This document shows, piece after piece, positions 26,065 through 39,685 of a stretch of 64,000 nt of DNA. The DNA lies in the NCBI RefSeq assembly GCF_000702305.1, contig NZ_JNLC01000013.1, positions 1 through 64,000 of the forward strand, written 5' to 3'. Both the position numbers and the translations under genes were made by a program. Within the stretch, counting starts at the first letter, position 1, and the number at the start of each line of letters is the position of its first letter. This stretch comes from Allobosea sp. 117. Lineage in GTDB: Bacteria > Pseudomonadota > Alphaproteobacteria > Rhizobiales > Xanthobacteraceae. The notes beneath the pieces are model-generated. The model saw only the letters and a list, made by a program, of their open reading frames with translations, ran no database searches and was not told the origin of the DNA.

Positions 26065-27386
26065 GACCCCGCGCTCCGTTCGAGATCGCGCCGAAGATGC
26101 GCCCGGTGCCCGCCCGCCGCACCATGGTGGTCGGCGCGCTCGACGTCGGCACCTCGAAGATCGTCTGCGTCATCGCCCGGCTGAAGCCGCGTGATTCCAG
26201 CGACGTGCTCCGCCGCCGCACCCATGCCGTCGAGATCATGGGCATCGGCCACACCCGCGCCCACGGCATGAAGGGCGGCACGGTGGTCGACATGGACCGT
26301 GCCGAGCAGTCGATCCGCCGCGCGGTTGACGCCGCCGAGCGCATGGCCGGCGTGCAGATCGCTTCGGTCATCGTCTCGATGGCCGGCGGCCGGCTCGGCT
26401 CCCAGCACTACGCCGCCGAGGTGGACCTGCCCGATCCGTCGGTGGCGGAAGGCGACATCCGCCGCGTGCTCGACGCGGCCTCCACCTTCGCGGTGGCGCA
26501 GGGCCGCGCCGTGCTGCACGCGCTACCGGTGGGCTATGCGCTCGACGGCGTGTCCGGCATCAGCGAGCCGCGCGGCATGCTCGGCCGCCGGCTCGGCGTC
26601 GACCTCCACGTGGTGACGGCGGAAGCCTCCGCCGCGCGCAACCTGCTGCTCTGCGTCGAGCGCTGCCATCTCGGCGTCGAGGCGATGGTGGCGGCGCCCT
26701 ATGCGGCCGCGCTCTCGACACTGGCCGACGACGAGGCGCAGCTCGGCGTCACGCTGATCGAGTTCGGCGCCGGCACCACCACCGTCTCCGTGGTCTCGCA
26801 GGGGCACTGCGTGCATGTCGACGGCGTGGCGCTGGGCGGCCAGCACGTGACCAACGACGTGGCGCGCGGCCTCTCGACCCGGCTTTCCGAGGCCGAGCGG
26901 ATCAAGACGCTGCACGGCGGCGTCACCGCGGTGACGGCGGACGAGCGCGACATGCTCACCGTTCCCTCGATCTCGGACGACGAGCGCGACCTGCCGCAGG
27001 CGGTGCCGAAGTCGCGGCTGATGCACATCATCCGCCCGCGCGTCGAGGAGACCATCGAGCTGGTGCGCGACCGACTGGTGGCCTCCGGCCACGCCGCCGA
27101 TGCCGGCCAGCGGATCGTCCTCACCGGCGGCGCCGCGCAGCTCATGGGGCTGCCGGAACTGGTCGGGCAGATTCTCGGGCCTCAGGTCCGCATCGGACGC
27201 CCGCTCGGCATCTCGCGGCTGCCGGAGGCGGCGCGCGGTGCCTCCTTCTCGGTGGCGACCGGCCTGCTGGTCTACCCGCAGGTGGCCGGGCTCGAACATT
27301 TCGAAGCCCGTCGGCGGCGTGCCTCGCACGCCTCCGCCGACGGCTATTTCTCGCGCGTCGGAAACTGGCTGAGGGAGGCCTTCTGA
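26061..27386 (+). CDS. ftsA: Cell division protein FtsA
   Basis: Actin-like membrane tether for FtsZ, 441 aa. The GTG start at 26061 overlaps the ftsQ stop (GTGA) and has an excellent purine run AAGGGGGG upstream. The extended N-terminus before the first phosphate loop (GALDVGTSKIVCVIARL) is an alphaproteobacterial feature. SHS2/1C sequence, the second nucleotide motif (EFGAGTTTVSVVSQG) and VLTGGAAQLMGLPELV follow. The last residues (FSRVGNWLREAF) form the amphipathic membrane-targeting helix. Confidence 0.95.
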   Translation: MRPRAPFEIAPKMRPVPARRTMVVGALDVGTSKIVCVIARLKPRDSSDVLRRRTHAVEIMGIGHTRAHGMKGGTVVDMDRAEQSIRRAVDAAERMAGVQIASVIVSMAGGRLGSQHYAAEVDLPDPSVAEGDIRRVLDAASTFAVAQGRAVLHALPVGYALDGVSGISEPRGMLGRRLGVDLHVVTAEASAARNLLLCVERCHLGVEAMVAAPYAAALSTLADDEAQLGVTLIEFGAGTTTVSVVSQGHCVHVDGVALGGQHVTNDVARGLSTRLSEAERIKTLHGGVTAVTADERDMLTVPSISDDERDLPQAVPKSRLMHIIRPRVEETIELVRDRLVASGHAADAGQRIVLTGGAAQLMGLPELVGQILGPQVRIGRPLGISRLPEAARGASFSVATGLLVYPQVAGLEHFEARRRRASHASADGYFSRVGNWLREAF

Positions 27387-27473
27387 CGTGTCCATATCTA
27401 TCCGCGCCGGCGGAACCGGCACTTGTGGGATCAACTCGGGACTGGGGCCCGCCGGCGTAAAGGGACGATAGCC

Positions 27474-29219
27474 ATGACCATCAATCTTCAAGCACCCGAT
27501 ATCCGCGAGCTGCGGCCCCGGATCACCGTGTTCGGCGTCGGTGGCGCTGGCTCCAACGCCGTCAACAACATGATCACGGCCGGCCTGTCGGGCGTCGACT
27601 TCGTCGTCGCCAACACCGACGCGCAGGCGCTGACCCTCTCCAAGGCCGAGCGCATCGTGCAGATGGGCGTTGCTGTGACCGAGGGCCTCGGCGCCGGTTC
27701 GCAGCCGGAAGTCGGCCGCGCGGCGGCCGAGGAGGCGCTTGACGAGATCCGCGACCACCTCGCCGGCGCGCATATGGTGTTCATCACCGCCGGCATGGGC
27801 GGCGGCACCGGCACCGGCGCGGCGCCGGTAATCGCGCGGGCCGCCCGCGAGCTCGGCATCCTCACCGTCGGCGTCGTCACCAAGCCCTTCCACTTCGAGG
27901 GCCAGCGCCGCATGCGCATCGCCGAGATGGGCATCGCCGAGCTGCAGAAGGGCGTCGACACCCTGATCGTCATCCCGAACCAGAACCTGTTCCGGGTGGC
28001 CAACGAGAAGACCACCTTCGCCGACGCCTTCGCGATGGCCGACCAGGTGCTCTATTCGGGCGTCGCCTGCATCACCGATCTGATGGTCAAGGAAGGCCTG
28101 ATCAACCTCGACTTCGCCGACGTGCGCGCGGTGATGCGCGAGATGGGCAAGGCGATGATGGGCACCGGCGAGGCTTCCGGCGACAAGCGCGCGCTGCATG
28201 CCGCGGAAGCCGCGATCGCCAACCCGCTGCTCGACGAAGTCTCGATGCGCGGCGCCCGTGGTCTGCTGATCTCGATCACCGGCGGCAAGGACCTCACCCT
28301 GTTCGAGGTGGACGAGGCGGCGACCCGCATCCGCGAGGAAGTCGACCCGGACGCCAACATCATCCTCGGCGCCACCTTCGACCAGACGCTCGACGGCCTG
28401 ATCCGCGTCTCGGTGGTGGCCACCGGCATCGATCCGGCGGTGATCCCCGAGCAGATCCCGCACGGGCTGTCGAACCTCGCCGACATTGGCGGGCGTCGCG
28501 TCTCCAACGCCGGCCGGGCCGCCATCGAGGCGCGTCGCGACGCGGCGCTGCGTTCGGTCGCCTCGGCGCTCGACGACGTCGGCACCTCGCTGCCGCAGGA
28601 GAGCTTCGAGCCGACCTTCGCGCAGGCGCCGCGCGGCGAGCATGTCTATGCCGCCGACACGGCTCCGGTTCCGGCGCCGGCCGCCGCGGCGATCGACAAT
28701 GTGACGATCCGTACGCTGGCGCCCAAGCCTGCGCTCTATGTCGAGCAGGAGGCGCCGGCCGCCTATGCCGAGATGGACAGCCACATCCACGACGAGCCGT
28801 TCATCCCGCCGCAGGCCGAGCGCCCGGAAACCCGCGTGCCGCGCATGCCGCGCGTCGACGAGCTGCCGATGCCGGCGCAGAACCAGATCCGCGCCGCCCG
28901 TGGCGAGCTTGCCGAGCATGAGCACCACGGCGACAAGAAGCGGATGAGCCTGCTGCAGCGCCTCGCCAATGTCGGCCTCGGCCGCCGCGACGAGGATGAG
29001 GCCCCGGCCCAGGCCGAGCCGCAGCTACGCGCCGCTCCCCAGGCCCCGGCTCCCGCCTATGCCGAGCCGCGCCCGCTCAGCGACCGGCGGCCGGAGGCGG
29101 GCTCCGAATTCGCCAAGCGGCCGCAGGCGGCGCGTCCGATCGACCCCTATGGCCGGCCGAACCGCCCGAGCGAGGACGAGCATCTCGACATTCCGGCCTT
29201 CCTCCGGCGCCAGGGCTGA
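27474..29219 (+). CDS. ftsZ: Cell division GTPase FtsZ
   Basis: Tubulin-like GTPase forming the Z-ring, 581 aa. The ATG at 27474 follows AAGGGA. The GTP-binding signature [10 protein letters not shown] (about 109-118), upstream [14 protein letters not shown] and the T7 region [11 protein letters not shown] are intact. After the globular core (about residue 320) comes a roughly 250-residue Pro/Ala/Glu-rich linker, longer than in E. coli but usual in this order. It ends in the conserved C-terminal peptide [10 protein letters not shown] that binds FtsA. Confidence 0.97.
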   Translation: MTINLQAPDIRELRPRITVFGVGGAGSNAVNNMITAGLSGVDFVVANTDAQALTLSKAERIVQMGVAVTEGLGAGSQPEVGRAAAEEALDEIRDHLAGAHMVFITAGMGGGTGTGAAPVIARAARELGILTVGVVTKPFHFEGQRRMRIAEMGIAELQKGVDTLIVIPNQNLFRVANEKTTFADAFAMADQVLYSGVACITDLMVKEGLINLDFADVRAVMREMGKAMMGTGEASGDKRALHAAEAAIANPLLDEVSMRGARGLLISITGGKDLTLFEVDEAATRIREEVDPDANIILGATFDQTLDGLIRVSVVATGIDPAVIPEQIPHGLSNLADIGGRRVSNAGRAAIEARRDAALRSVASALDDVGTSLPQESFEPTFAQAPRGEHVYAADTAPVPAPAAAAIDNVTIRTLAPKPALYVEQEAPAAYAEMDSHIHDEPFIPPQAERPETRVPRMPRVDELPMPAQNQIRAARGELAEHEHHGDKKRMSLLQRLANVGLGRRDEDEAPAQAEPQLRAAPQAPAPAYAEPRPLSDRRPEAGSEFAKRPQAARPIDPYGRPNRPSEDEHLDIPAFLRRQG

Positions 29220-29257
29220 TCACGGGATCTGAAACACGGCGTAACAAAGACGCTTTT

Positions 29258-29280
29258 GCGGCGCCCTCCACGGGCGCCGC
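29258..29280 (+). other. Stem-loop between ftsZ and lpxC
   Basis: A 9-bp perfect GC stem (29258-29266 with 29272-29280, loop TCCAC) lies 39 bp after ftsZ. No T-run follows on either strand, so intrinsic termination is uncertain. The remaining 245 bp up to lpxC holds no gene that I can see; it probably contains the lpxC promoter, which I could not place. Confidence 0.4.
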
Positions 29281-29526
29281 TCTGCGTGCAAGTGATTGAT
29301 AATATTGGGTTGCACAGTGCCTGTGATTTCGCTGCGCAGCGGTAACAGACGGTAAACAAGCGTGATTTGGCACCTAAGGACCCCGCCGGTAGGGTGCCCG
29401 AGATAAAAATTCAGGTCGCGATTCGGCTCCGTTGCCGAAAATTCGATGGCCAAAGTCTGATGGTTTCGGGGAATTTGGGGGAGAGACGGGTTCGCGTCGC
29501 GTATCGGGCCCAACTCTTGATCTGGG

Positions 29527-30468
29527 ATGAATGCTGTAAGGCAGACCACACTCGCTGACAGCGTCGCTTTCTCGGGCGTCGGAGTCCACTCCGGCAAGCC
29601 CGCCAGCGTTCGCATCTCTCCCGCCGCGGCCGACCACGGCATCGTCTTCCATCGCTCCGATTCGGCCCAGCAGGTGCGTGCCTGCCGCGGCGCGGTGCGC
29701 GGCAGCGATCTCGCCACTGTGCTGCGCGACGAGGCCGGCCCGGCCGTCTCCACCGTCGAGCATCTTCTCGCCTGCTTCGCCGGCCTTGCCATCGACAATG
29801 CCCATGTCGAGATCGACGGCCCCGAGGTTCCGATCCTCGACGGCAGCGCGGAGGCCTTCGCCGCCGCCTTCGATCAGGTCGGCATCATCGAGACCGACCG
29901 CGCCCGCCGTTATCTCAAGGTGCTGAAGCCGGTACGCGTCGAGACCGAGAACGGCTTCGGCGAACTCGTTCCCTATGACGCTGGCTTCCGCGTCGAGATC
30001 GAGATCGACTTCGCCCACGAGATGATCGGCCGGCAGCGCTATGCCGCCACCCTCTCGCCGGAGGTGTTCCGCAGGGATCTCGCCCCGGCCCGCACCTTCG
30101 GCTTCGTGAGCGACGTCGAGCGGCTGTGGCAGGCGGGCTATGCGCTCGGCGCCTCGCTCGAGAACACGATCTGCCTCGACGACACCGGCATCATGAACAC
30201 GGACGGCCTGCGCTATGCCGACGAGTTCGTCCGTCACAAGGCGCTTGACGCGGTCGGCGACCTCGCCCTCGGCGGCCTGCCGATGATGGCGCGCTACCGT
30301 TCCTATCGCGGCGGCCACAAGCTCAATTTCGCCGTCGTCGATGCGCTGCTGTCCGACCGCTCGGCCTATGAGCTGGTCGAGGCCCACGTGCCGGCGCGCC
30401 GCCCGCTGCGCGGCCATGCCGGCTTCGGTATCGCGGTGGCGGTGCCGGCCTACGCGCCGGAGCTGTGA
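29527..30468 (+). CDS. lpxC: UDP-3-O-acyl-N-acetylglucosamine deacetylase LpxC
   Basis: Zn deacetylase catalysing the committed step of lipid A synthesis, 313 aa. Landmarks: TLADSVAFSGVGVHSGKP, the zinc His in STVEHLLACFAGL, IDGPEVPILDGSAEAF, ARTFGFVSDVE, and the second site HKALDAVGDLALGG with RGGHKLNFAVV. The ATG at 29527 lacks a strong ribosome site but matches the family N-terminus. The placement after ftsZ is standard. Confidence 0.96.
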   Translation: MNAVRQTTLADSVAFSGVGVHSGKPASVRISPAAADHGIVFHRSDSAQQVRACRGAVRGSDLATVLRDEAGPAVSTVEHLLACFAGLAIDNAHVEIDGPEVPILDGSAEAFAAAFDQVGIIETDRARRYLKVLKPVRVETENGFGELVPYDAGFRVEIEIDFAHEMIGRQRYAATLSPEVFRRDLAPARTFGFVSDVERLWQAGYALGASLENTICLDDTGIMNTDGLRYADEFVRHKALDAVGDLALGGLPMMARYRSYRGGHKLNFAVVDALLSDRSAYELVEAHVPARRPLRGHAGFGIAVAVPAYAPEL

Positions 30469-30746
30469 GCGTCACCTTATCGCCACGACCGGCGATCTCC
30501 CGAGGCCCGCATGTGGACTTCGGCCCCCAGGCGGAGCTATCCGCCATATTCCGGTCGGAAAGCGTCTTTAGCCGCTCTCTGTGGGGCCTTCCGTCGAAGG
30601 CGGCCCGAAGCATGTCCTGTCGGGGGCTGTCCCCGCGGCCGGCATGCGGTCCCAGCGGGCGGCCATTCGGCATCGTCCGTCCCGAAGACATGTGGTCAGG
30701 CGGCGGTCCGCGACGGGCGGTCCGGCAAGCGGGATAGAATGTGGTG

Positions 30747-31619
30747 ATGCGTCTTCTCACTCTCGCGCCGGCGTGGGCCGGCTCTTCCCGCGGGCTGGCG
30801 GCCCGCCTGCTCGCCCTCTCGATGGTCGGGCTGACGGTGGCGGGCTGTGCCAATCCGTTCGCCGAGAAGGAAGACGAGCTCGTCATCACCGACGAGCCGG
30901 CCGAGAAGATCTATAATGAGGGTCTGACCCTCATGGCCAAGGAAGACTACGAGGCCGCCGTCAAGCGCTTCGAGGACGTCGACCGCCAGCATCCCTATTC
31001 GGACTGGTCGCGCAAGGCGCTGCTGATGATCGCCTATGCGAACTACACCCAGGGCAGCTATGACGAGGCGATCGCCGCCGCCAAGCGCTACCTCGCTTTG
31101 CATCCCGGCAGCGCCGACGCCGCCTATGCGCAATATCTGATGGCGGCGTCCTATTACGATCAGATCCCCGACATCTCGCGCGACCAGGCGCGCACCAACG
31201 CGGCGCTCGACGCGCTGAACGAGGTGGTGCGCAAATATCCCGATACGGAATATGCGGCCAGCGCCAAGAAGAAGATCGAGGTCGCCCGCGACCAGCTCGC
31301 CGGCAAGGAGATGATGATCGGGCGCTATTATCTCGAGCAGCGCAACTACATCGGCGCCATCAACCGCTTCAAGGTGGTGGTCACCCGCTATCAGACCACC
31401 CGCCATGTCGAGGAGGCGCTCTACCGACTCACCGAGGCCTATATGGCACTCGGCATCGTGAACGAGGCGCAGACCTCGGCCGCCGTGCTCGGCTATAACT
31501 TCCCGGACAGCTCCTGGTACAAGGACGCCTACAAGCTGGTGCAGTCGCGCGGGCTGGAGCCGGCGGAGAACCAGGGCTCCTGGATCAGCAAGGCGTTCAA
31601 GAACCTCGGGCTGGGCTGA
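30747..31619 (+). CDS. bamD: Outer-membrane assembly lipoprotein BamD
   Basis: TPR lipoprotein of the Bam complex, which inserts beta-barrel proteins into the outer membrane; 290 aa. Lipobox VAGC at residues 31-34. TPR repeats begin KIYNEGLTLMAKEDYEAAVKR and include YDEAIAAAKRYLALHPGS and RNYIGAINRFKVVVTRY. The ATG at 30747 was preferred over two adjoining in-frame GTGs at 30741 and 30744. The 278 bp between lpxC and bamD shows nothing I recognise. Confidence 0.93.
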   Translation: MRLLTLAPAWAGSSRGLAARLLALSMVGLTVAGCANPFAEKEDELVITDEPAEKIYNEGLTLMAKEDYEAAVKRFEDVDRQHPYSDWSRKALLMIAYANYTQGSYDEAIAAAKRYLALHPGSADAAYAQYLMAASYYDQIPDISRDQARTNAALDALNEVVRKYPDTEYAASAKKKIEVARDQLAGKEMMIGRYYLEQRNYIGAINRFKVVVTRYQTTRHVEEALYRLTEAYMALGIVNEAQTSAAVLGYNFPDSSWYKDAYKLVQSRGLEPAENQGSWISKAFKNLGLG

Positions 31620-31691
31620 TGGACGGGCGGGCGCCCGCCCTGTTCAATGTGGCCGGGCGATTCGGCCCGATCGCGGCTCCGGAGCTTCATC

Positions 31692-35592
<3,901 letters not shown>

Positions 35593-35641
35593 GCGCGCCC
35601 GCACGACAACGGCCGGTGCAAAGGCTTATCGAGGAACCGAG

Positions 35642-36208
35642 ATGGCTGACACGACGCTTCTGCTGATCGACATCCAGAACGACTATTTTCCCGGCGGCAA
35701 GTATCCGCTGGCGGGTATGGAGGCGGCGGCGCAGGAGGCCGCGCGGCTTCTGGAGGCGGCACGCCGCTCCGGGCTCGGCGTGGTGCATGTCCGCCATGAG
35801 AGCCCCGATCCGGAGGCCGGCTTCTTCGGCGCCGGAACGATCGGAGCCGAGATCAGCCCCGCCGTGCTCCCGAAAGGGGACGAACTCGTGGTGGTGAAGC
35901 AGAACGTCAACGCTTTCCTCGACACCGGTCTCGACGCGGCGCTGAAGGCGCGCGGGACGGCTGAGCTCGTCATCGTCGGGGCGATGAGCCATATGTGCGT
36001 CGATGCCGCGACCCGCGCGGCGCTCGATCTCGGCTACGGCGTCACCGTGGCGCATGACGCGACGGCGACGCGTGATCTCGCTTTCGATGGCGCCGAGGTG
36101 CCGGCGCCGAGCGTGCAGACCGCGATGATGGCGGCGCTGGAATTCGCGGGCGCCAGGATGAAAAGCGGCGCACAGATCGCGCAGGAATGGAGCGGCGAGG
36201 GGCGCTGA
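35642..36208 (+). CDS. Isochorismatase-family cysteine hydrolase
   Basis: A 188-aa alpha/beta hydrolase of the isochorismatase/nicotinamidase superfamily. The catalytic triad is visible: Asp10 in LIDIQNDYF, Lys86 in VVVKQNVNAF and Cys119 in MSHMCVDAATRAA, preceded by the usual cis-peptide region. The lack of the extra metal-site His residues argues against nicotinamidase. The exact substrate cannot be told from the sequence. A strong ribosome site (GAGGAACCGAG) precedes the ATG. Confidence 0.88.
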   Translation: MADTTLLLIDIQNDYFPGGKYPLAGMEAAAQEAARLLEAARRSGLGVVHVRHESPDPEAGFFGAGTIGAEISPAVLPKGDELVVVKQNVNAFLDTGLDAALKARGTAELVIVGAMSHMCVDAATRAALDLGYGVTVAHDATATRDLAFDGAEVPAPSVQTAMMAALEFAGARMKSGAQIAQEWSGEGR

Positions 36209-36214
36209 CGCCGC

Positions 36215-36697
36215 CTACGTCTCGGCGCTGTTGCGGGCCTCGCGCTCCGGGCCGATGTCGCGTTCGGCGGCGGCGCTAAGGCGCTGGAAGACGCCGAGCG
36301 AGACCAGGATGGCGCAGCCCGCGCCCATCATGAACACCGGATAGATGACGTCGGACGCCTCGTTACGGGTCGCCTCGAAGGCCAGCACCAGTGCCTCGAG
36401 AAACACCGCGATCACGATGGTCGAGATGAATTTGGTGAGGCCGCGACGGGCGTCGGCGGGCGTGCGCTTCTCGCGGCGCGCCGGCACCTCCTCCTCGAAG
36501 AAGTATTTGGCGACGTCGAACAGGGCGATCGCCACGATGATGTAGCCGACAATGCCGAGCAGCCCGGTCTCCAGCGCCTCCTCGCCGGCGAGGCTGCCGC
36601 GCAGCGCCGTGTAGGGCGCATAGACGAGCAGCACGCTCGCCACCGCCATCAGCGCGCAGGCGCCGAGCGCGAAGACGAGGCGGATGAGGAAGCTCAT
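36215..36697 (-). CDS. Conserved four-helix inner-membrane protein, function unknown
   Basis: A 160-aa protein with four predicted membrane helices (about residues 4-26, 45-68, 87-108 and 119-141). A conserved charged loop DVAKYFFEEEVPARREKR lies after helix 2. I recognise it as a protein common in Rhizobiales without a known role. The start is uncertain: the ATG at 36697 gives a natural membrane N-terminus, while an in-frame ATG at 36745 would add 16 residues; neither has a good ribosome site. It converges with the isochorismatase gene. Confidence 0.7.
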   Translation of the reverse strand: MSFLIRLVFALGACALMAVASVLLVYAPYTALRGSLAGEEALETGLLGIVGYIIVAIALFDVAKYFFEEEVPARREKRTPADARRGLTKFISTIVIAVFLEALVLAFEATRNEASDVIYPVFMMGAGCAILVSLGVFQRLSAAAERDIGPEREARNSAET

Positions 36698-36789
36698 GGG
36701 TGCTGACCGGGCTGTTCGGCCGCCGGCGACTGCCTGCCACGCCATTCAGGAAAGGGGCAGGCGCCGTGCGGGTTGGACGGGGCGGAAGC

Positions 36790-36942
36790 CTAGACCCGTC
36801 CCGTCAGCATCATGACGATCAGAATAATCAGAAGAATTGTTACGAGGCCGCTCGGGCCATAGCCCCAGCTTCGGCTGTATCCCCAGCTCGGCAGCGCGCC
36901 GACGAGAATCAGAATCAAGATGATGATCAGAATTGTCGTCAT
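36790..36942 (-). CDS. DUF3309 family small membrane protein
   Basis: A 50-aa protein: hydrophobic helix (MTTILIIILILILVGALP), the central turn SWGYSRSWGYGPSGL, and a second hydrophobic helix ending MMLTGRV. This is the DUF3309 pattern. GGGAGG lies seven bases upstream of the ATG. These hairpin-shaped proteins are common in alpha- and betaproteobacteria and often linked to stress conditions, but their function is unknown. It is too short for many gene finders. Confidence 0.88.
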   Translation of the reverse strand: MTTILIIILILILVGALPSWGYSRSWGYGPSGLVTILLIILIVMMLTGRV

Positions 36943-37098
36943 GGATGGGCCTCCCGTCGCCGCCGATTGCCATCTGAGGTGAGCGCATTTCCCTTGTCGT
37001 CAGGCGGGTTCACCTGAATCGGGAAAGGCTCCGGCTGCGGGAAAACGCGACGACGACGCAATGGTTCCATTGAACCGCCGCGGACGGTGGCGACGGAA

Positions 37099-38931
37099 TC
37101 AGTCGTCGAGCGGCGCGGTGGCCTTGAGCAGCCAGTCGCGGGTGGCATCGTCGACCAGCGGGCCGATCTCGGCGGCGACGCGGGCATGATAGGCGTCGAG
37201 CCAGGCGCGCTCCTCGCCGGTGAGCAGGCCGGTCGCGATCAGCCGCCGGTCGAAGGGTGCCAGCGTCAGCGGCTCGAAGCCCAGCAGCTTCTTCTCCGCG
37301 CCCTCCGGCGCCGGGCGCTCGACCACCAGCTCCAGATTCTCGAGGCGGATGCCATAGGCGCCGGTCTTGTAATAGCCGGGCTCGTTGGAGAGCACCATGC
37401 CGGGGGCGAGTGCCACCGTGCCGAGCTTGGAGATGCGCGCCGGGCCCTCATGCACCGAGAGATAGGCGCCGACGCCGTGGCCGGTGCCGTGCTCGAAATC
37501 GAGCCCGGCCGCCCACAGGAACTGGCGGGCGAAGGGATCGAGCTGCGCTCCGGTGGTGCCGGCGGGGAACACCGCACGGGCGATGCCGGCATGGCCCTTC
37601 AGCACACGGGTGTAGCGCTCGCGCATCTCCGGCGTCGGCGTACCCACGGGAAGCGTGCGGGTGACGTCGGTGGTGCCATCCTCGTATTGCGCGCCGGAAT
37701 CGATGAGGAACAGCTCGTCCGTGCCAACCTTCCGGTTGGTGGCGTTGCTCACGCGGTAATGCACGATGGCGCCGTTCGGCCCGGCGCCGGCGATGGAGGG
37801 GAAGGAGACGTCCTTCAGCGCGCCAGTCTCGCGCCGGAAGGTCTCCAGCGCGCAGACCACGTCGATCTCGGTGAGCCCTCCCTTCGACGCCTCGGCGTCG
37901 AACCAGGCGAGGAAGCGGGCGAGCGCTGCGCCGTCGCGCCGGTGCGCGCTCCGCATGCCAGCGATCTCGGCGGCGTTCTTCGAGGCCTGCATCAGCGCGC
38001 CGGGGTTCGGGCCCTTCGAGACCTTGCCCCCCGCCGCCTCGATGCGCGCGGCGAGCGCCGCCGGCGCGGTCGCCTGGTCGAGCCGGATGGTGGCGCCGGT
38101 GGCGGCGATCAGGTCGATCGAGCGGTCGAGATAGACCGGCTCGACGATCTCGGCGTGGCGCGCGAGCTCGTAGCGCACCTCGTTGGAGAGCTTGCGCCCG
38201 TCGATCAGCAAGGTCGGCCGGCCATCCGCGGGCACGATCGCCCAGCTCAGCGGCAGCGGCGTGAAGGCGACATCGCCGCCGCGTATGTTGAAAGTCCAGG
38301 CGACCGCGTGCGGATCGGACAGCACCACGGCGTCGAGCTTTTCCGCCTTAAGCGCCGCGCGCAGTCGGCCGAGCTTGTCTTCGACGCCCTCGCCGGCGAG
38401 GGCCGGATCGCGGATGGTCACCGGCGCCACGGGCGGGGAGGGGCGGTCGGCCCACACCGCGTCGAGCGGATTGGAATCGACGGCGACCAGCACGCCGCTG
38501 GCGCCCGCCACCGCGCGGCGCAGCCGGTCGAGGCCGTCGGCGGTGATCAGCCAGGGGTCGTAGGCGAAGCGCCCGCCGGCCGGCAGATGCGTCTCGATCC
38601 AGCGCTCCGGCGAGGTCTCCGCGCTCGGCACCACGGTGTAGGCGCCCGCATCGGTCTGGCTGGCGGCCTGCAGCGTGTAGCGACCGTCGACGAACAGCGC
38701 GGCTTCTCCCCGCAGCACCACGGCGACGCCGGCCGAGCCGGTGAAGCCGGTGAGCCAGGCGAGGCGCTCCTCGCTCGGCGGCACATATTCGTTCTGGTGG
38801 GCGTCCGCGCGCGGCACGATGAAGCCGTCGAGGTCGCGGCGCGCCAGTTCCGCGCGCAGCAGGGAAAGATGCGCGACGCCGAGCGCCGGCGCGGCGGAAT
38901 CCTCGAAGGACTGGTACTTGGCTTCGAACAT
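37099..38931 (-). CDS. Xaa-Pro aminopeptidase (M24B family)
   Basis: Cytoplasmic dinuclear-metal peptidase removing N-terminal residues before proline, 610 aa. Two creatinase-like N-domains precede the pita-bread M24 domain (about residues 310-540). Metal ligands are seen in DSGAQYEDGTTDVTRTL (two Asp), the His in GTGHGVGAYLSVHEGP, and the Glu residues in NEPGYYKTGAYGIRLENLEL. The extra C-terminal domain and length match the XPNPEP-type rather than the shorter E. coli PepP. GAGG lies upstream of the start. It is 22 bp downstream of the lysE-like gene and probably co-transcribed. Confidence 0.93.
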   Translation of the reverse strand: MFEAKYQSFEDSAAPALGVAHLSLLRAELARRDLDGFIVPRADAHQNEYVPPSEERLAWLTGFTGSAGVAVVLRGEAALFVDGRYTLQAASQTDAGAYTVVPSAETSPERWIETHLPAGGRFAYDPWLITADGLDRLRRAVAGASGVLVAVDSNPLDAVWADRPSPPVAPVTIRDPALAGEGVEDKLGRLRAALKAEKLDAVVLSDPHAVAWTFNIRGGDVAFTPLPLSWAIVPADGRPTLLIDGRKLSNEVRYELARHAEIVEPVYLDRSIDLIAATGATIRLDQATAPAALAARIEAAGGKVSKGPNPGALMQASKNAAEIAGMRSAHRRDGAALARFLAWFDAEASKGGLTEIDVVCALETFRRETGALKDVSFPSIAGAGPNGAIVHYRVSNATNRKVGTDELFLIDSGAQYEDGTTDVTRTLPVGTPTPEMRERYTRVLKGHAGIARAVFPAGTTGAQLDPFARQFLWAAGLDFEHGTGHGVGAYLSVHEGPARISKLGTVALAPGMVLSNEPGYYKTGAYGIRLENLELVVERPAPEGAEKKLLGFEPLTLAPFDRRLIATGLLTGEERAWLDAYHARVAAEIGPLVDDATRDWLLKATAPLDD

Positions 38932-38953
38932 GCGGAACCTCAGGCGCGGCTTC

Positions 38954-39583
38954 TCACCCGCGGCTCGTCAGGCCGCGGCTGGCGTCATAGAGCGACTTGG
39001 CGCCGAAGGCGATGAACATCAATCCCACCAGCCGCGTCACGATCAGCCCGTGGGTGAGGAAGAAGCGCCGCACCGGCGCGAGACCCGCCATCCAGACCAG
39101 CAGGATGTCCGCGGCGATGAAGCCGGCGAAGGCCGCCGCCAGCAGCAGCGGCGCGGATTCCCACGAAAGATTGGACGCATAGCTGGCAGTCAGCGCGGTG
39201 AACATCGCCACCGAGACCGGATAGGCCTTGGGGTTGGTGAGCCCGAACAGCACGCCGGTGGTAAGTGGTCGCCGCGCGCCGATGGGGGCGACCGCGCCAC
39301 CTTTGGCGGTTAATGCCTTGAAGCCCAGGCAGACCAGATAGAGCCCGCAGCCGATGCCGAGCAGATCGAACAGCAGCGGCCCGAGCTGGTTCACGCCGAT
39401 GATTGCGGCGAAGGCCAGCGCGGTCCAGAACAGGTCGCCGACGAGGTGGCCGCCGACGAAACGCGCGCCGGCCGGCCGGCCATGGGCGGCGGAAAGCGAG
39501 AACAGGGCGAGGAAAGCCGGGCCGGGGGACAGCACATAGAGCGCGCCGGCCAGCGCGGTCATCAAATAAAGTCCTGAGGACAT
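38954..39583 (-). CDS. LysE/RhtB-family amino-acid exporter
   Basis: A 209-aa membrane protein with six predicted helices. The family motif is near the N-terminus (SPGPAFLALFSLSAAHGRPAG), followed by GVLFGLTNPKAYPVSVAMFT and a C-terminal helix GLMFIAFGAKSLYDASR. It probably exports an amino acid or homoserine-lactone-like compound; the substrate is not predictable. It lies 22 bp upstream of the aminopeptidase gene and divergent from a solute-binding protein gene. Confidence 0.88.
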   Translation of the reverse strand: MSSGLYLMTALAGALYVLSPGPAFLALFSLSAAHGRPAGARFVGGHLVGDLFWTALAFAAIIGVNQLGPLLFDLLGIGCGLYLVCLGFKALTAKGGAVAPIGARRPLTTGVLFGLTNPKAYPVSVAMFTALTASYASNLSWESAPLLLAAAFAGFIAADILLVWMAGLAPVRRFFLTHGLIVTRLVGLMFIAFGAKSLYDASRGLTSRG

Positions 39584-39685
39584 TGGGAGAATCCGACTGG
39601 ACGAAGGCGCGAGAATAAATCAGCATCGGTCCGTTCGCTGCAGGCGTCAATCGCGACAGATGGCCGTCGGGGGATGGAAAGGCCG

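Noticed and set aside
30465-30737. A 90-codon open frame between lpxC and bamD
   Set aside because: The translation is Ser/Arg/Pro-rich with no recognisable domain and no ribosome site; best read as non-coding.
36700-37017. A 105-codon plus-strand frame
   Set aside because: It is antisense to the DUF3309 gene; the Asp/Gln/Asn-rich translation mirrors the hydrophobic codons of that gene.
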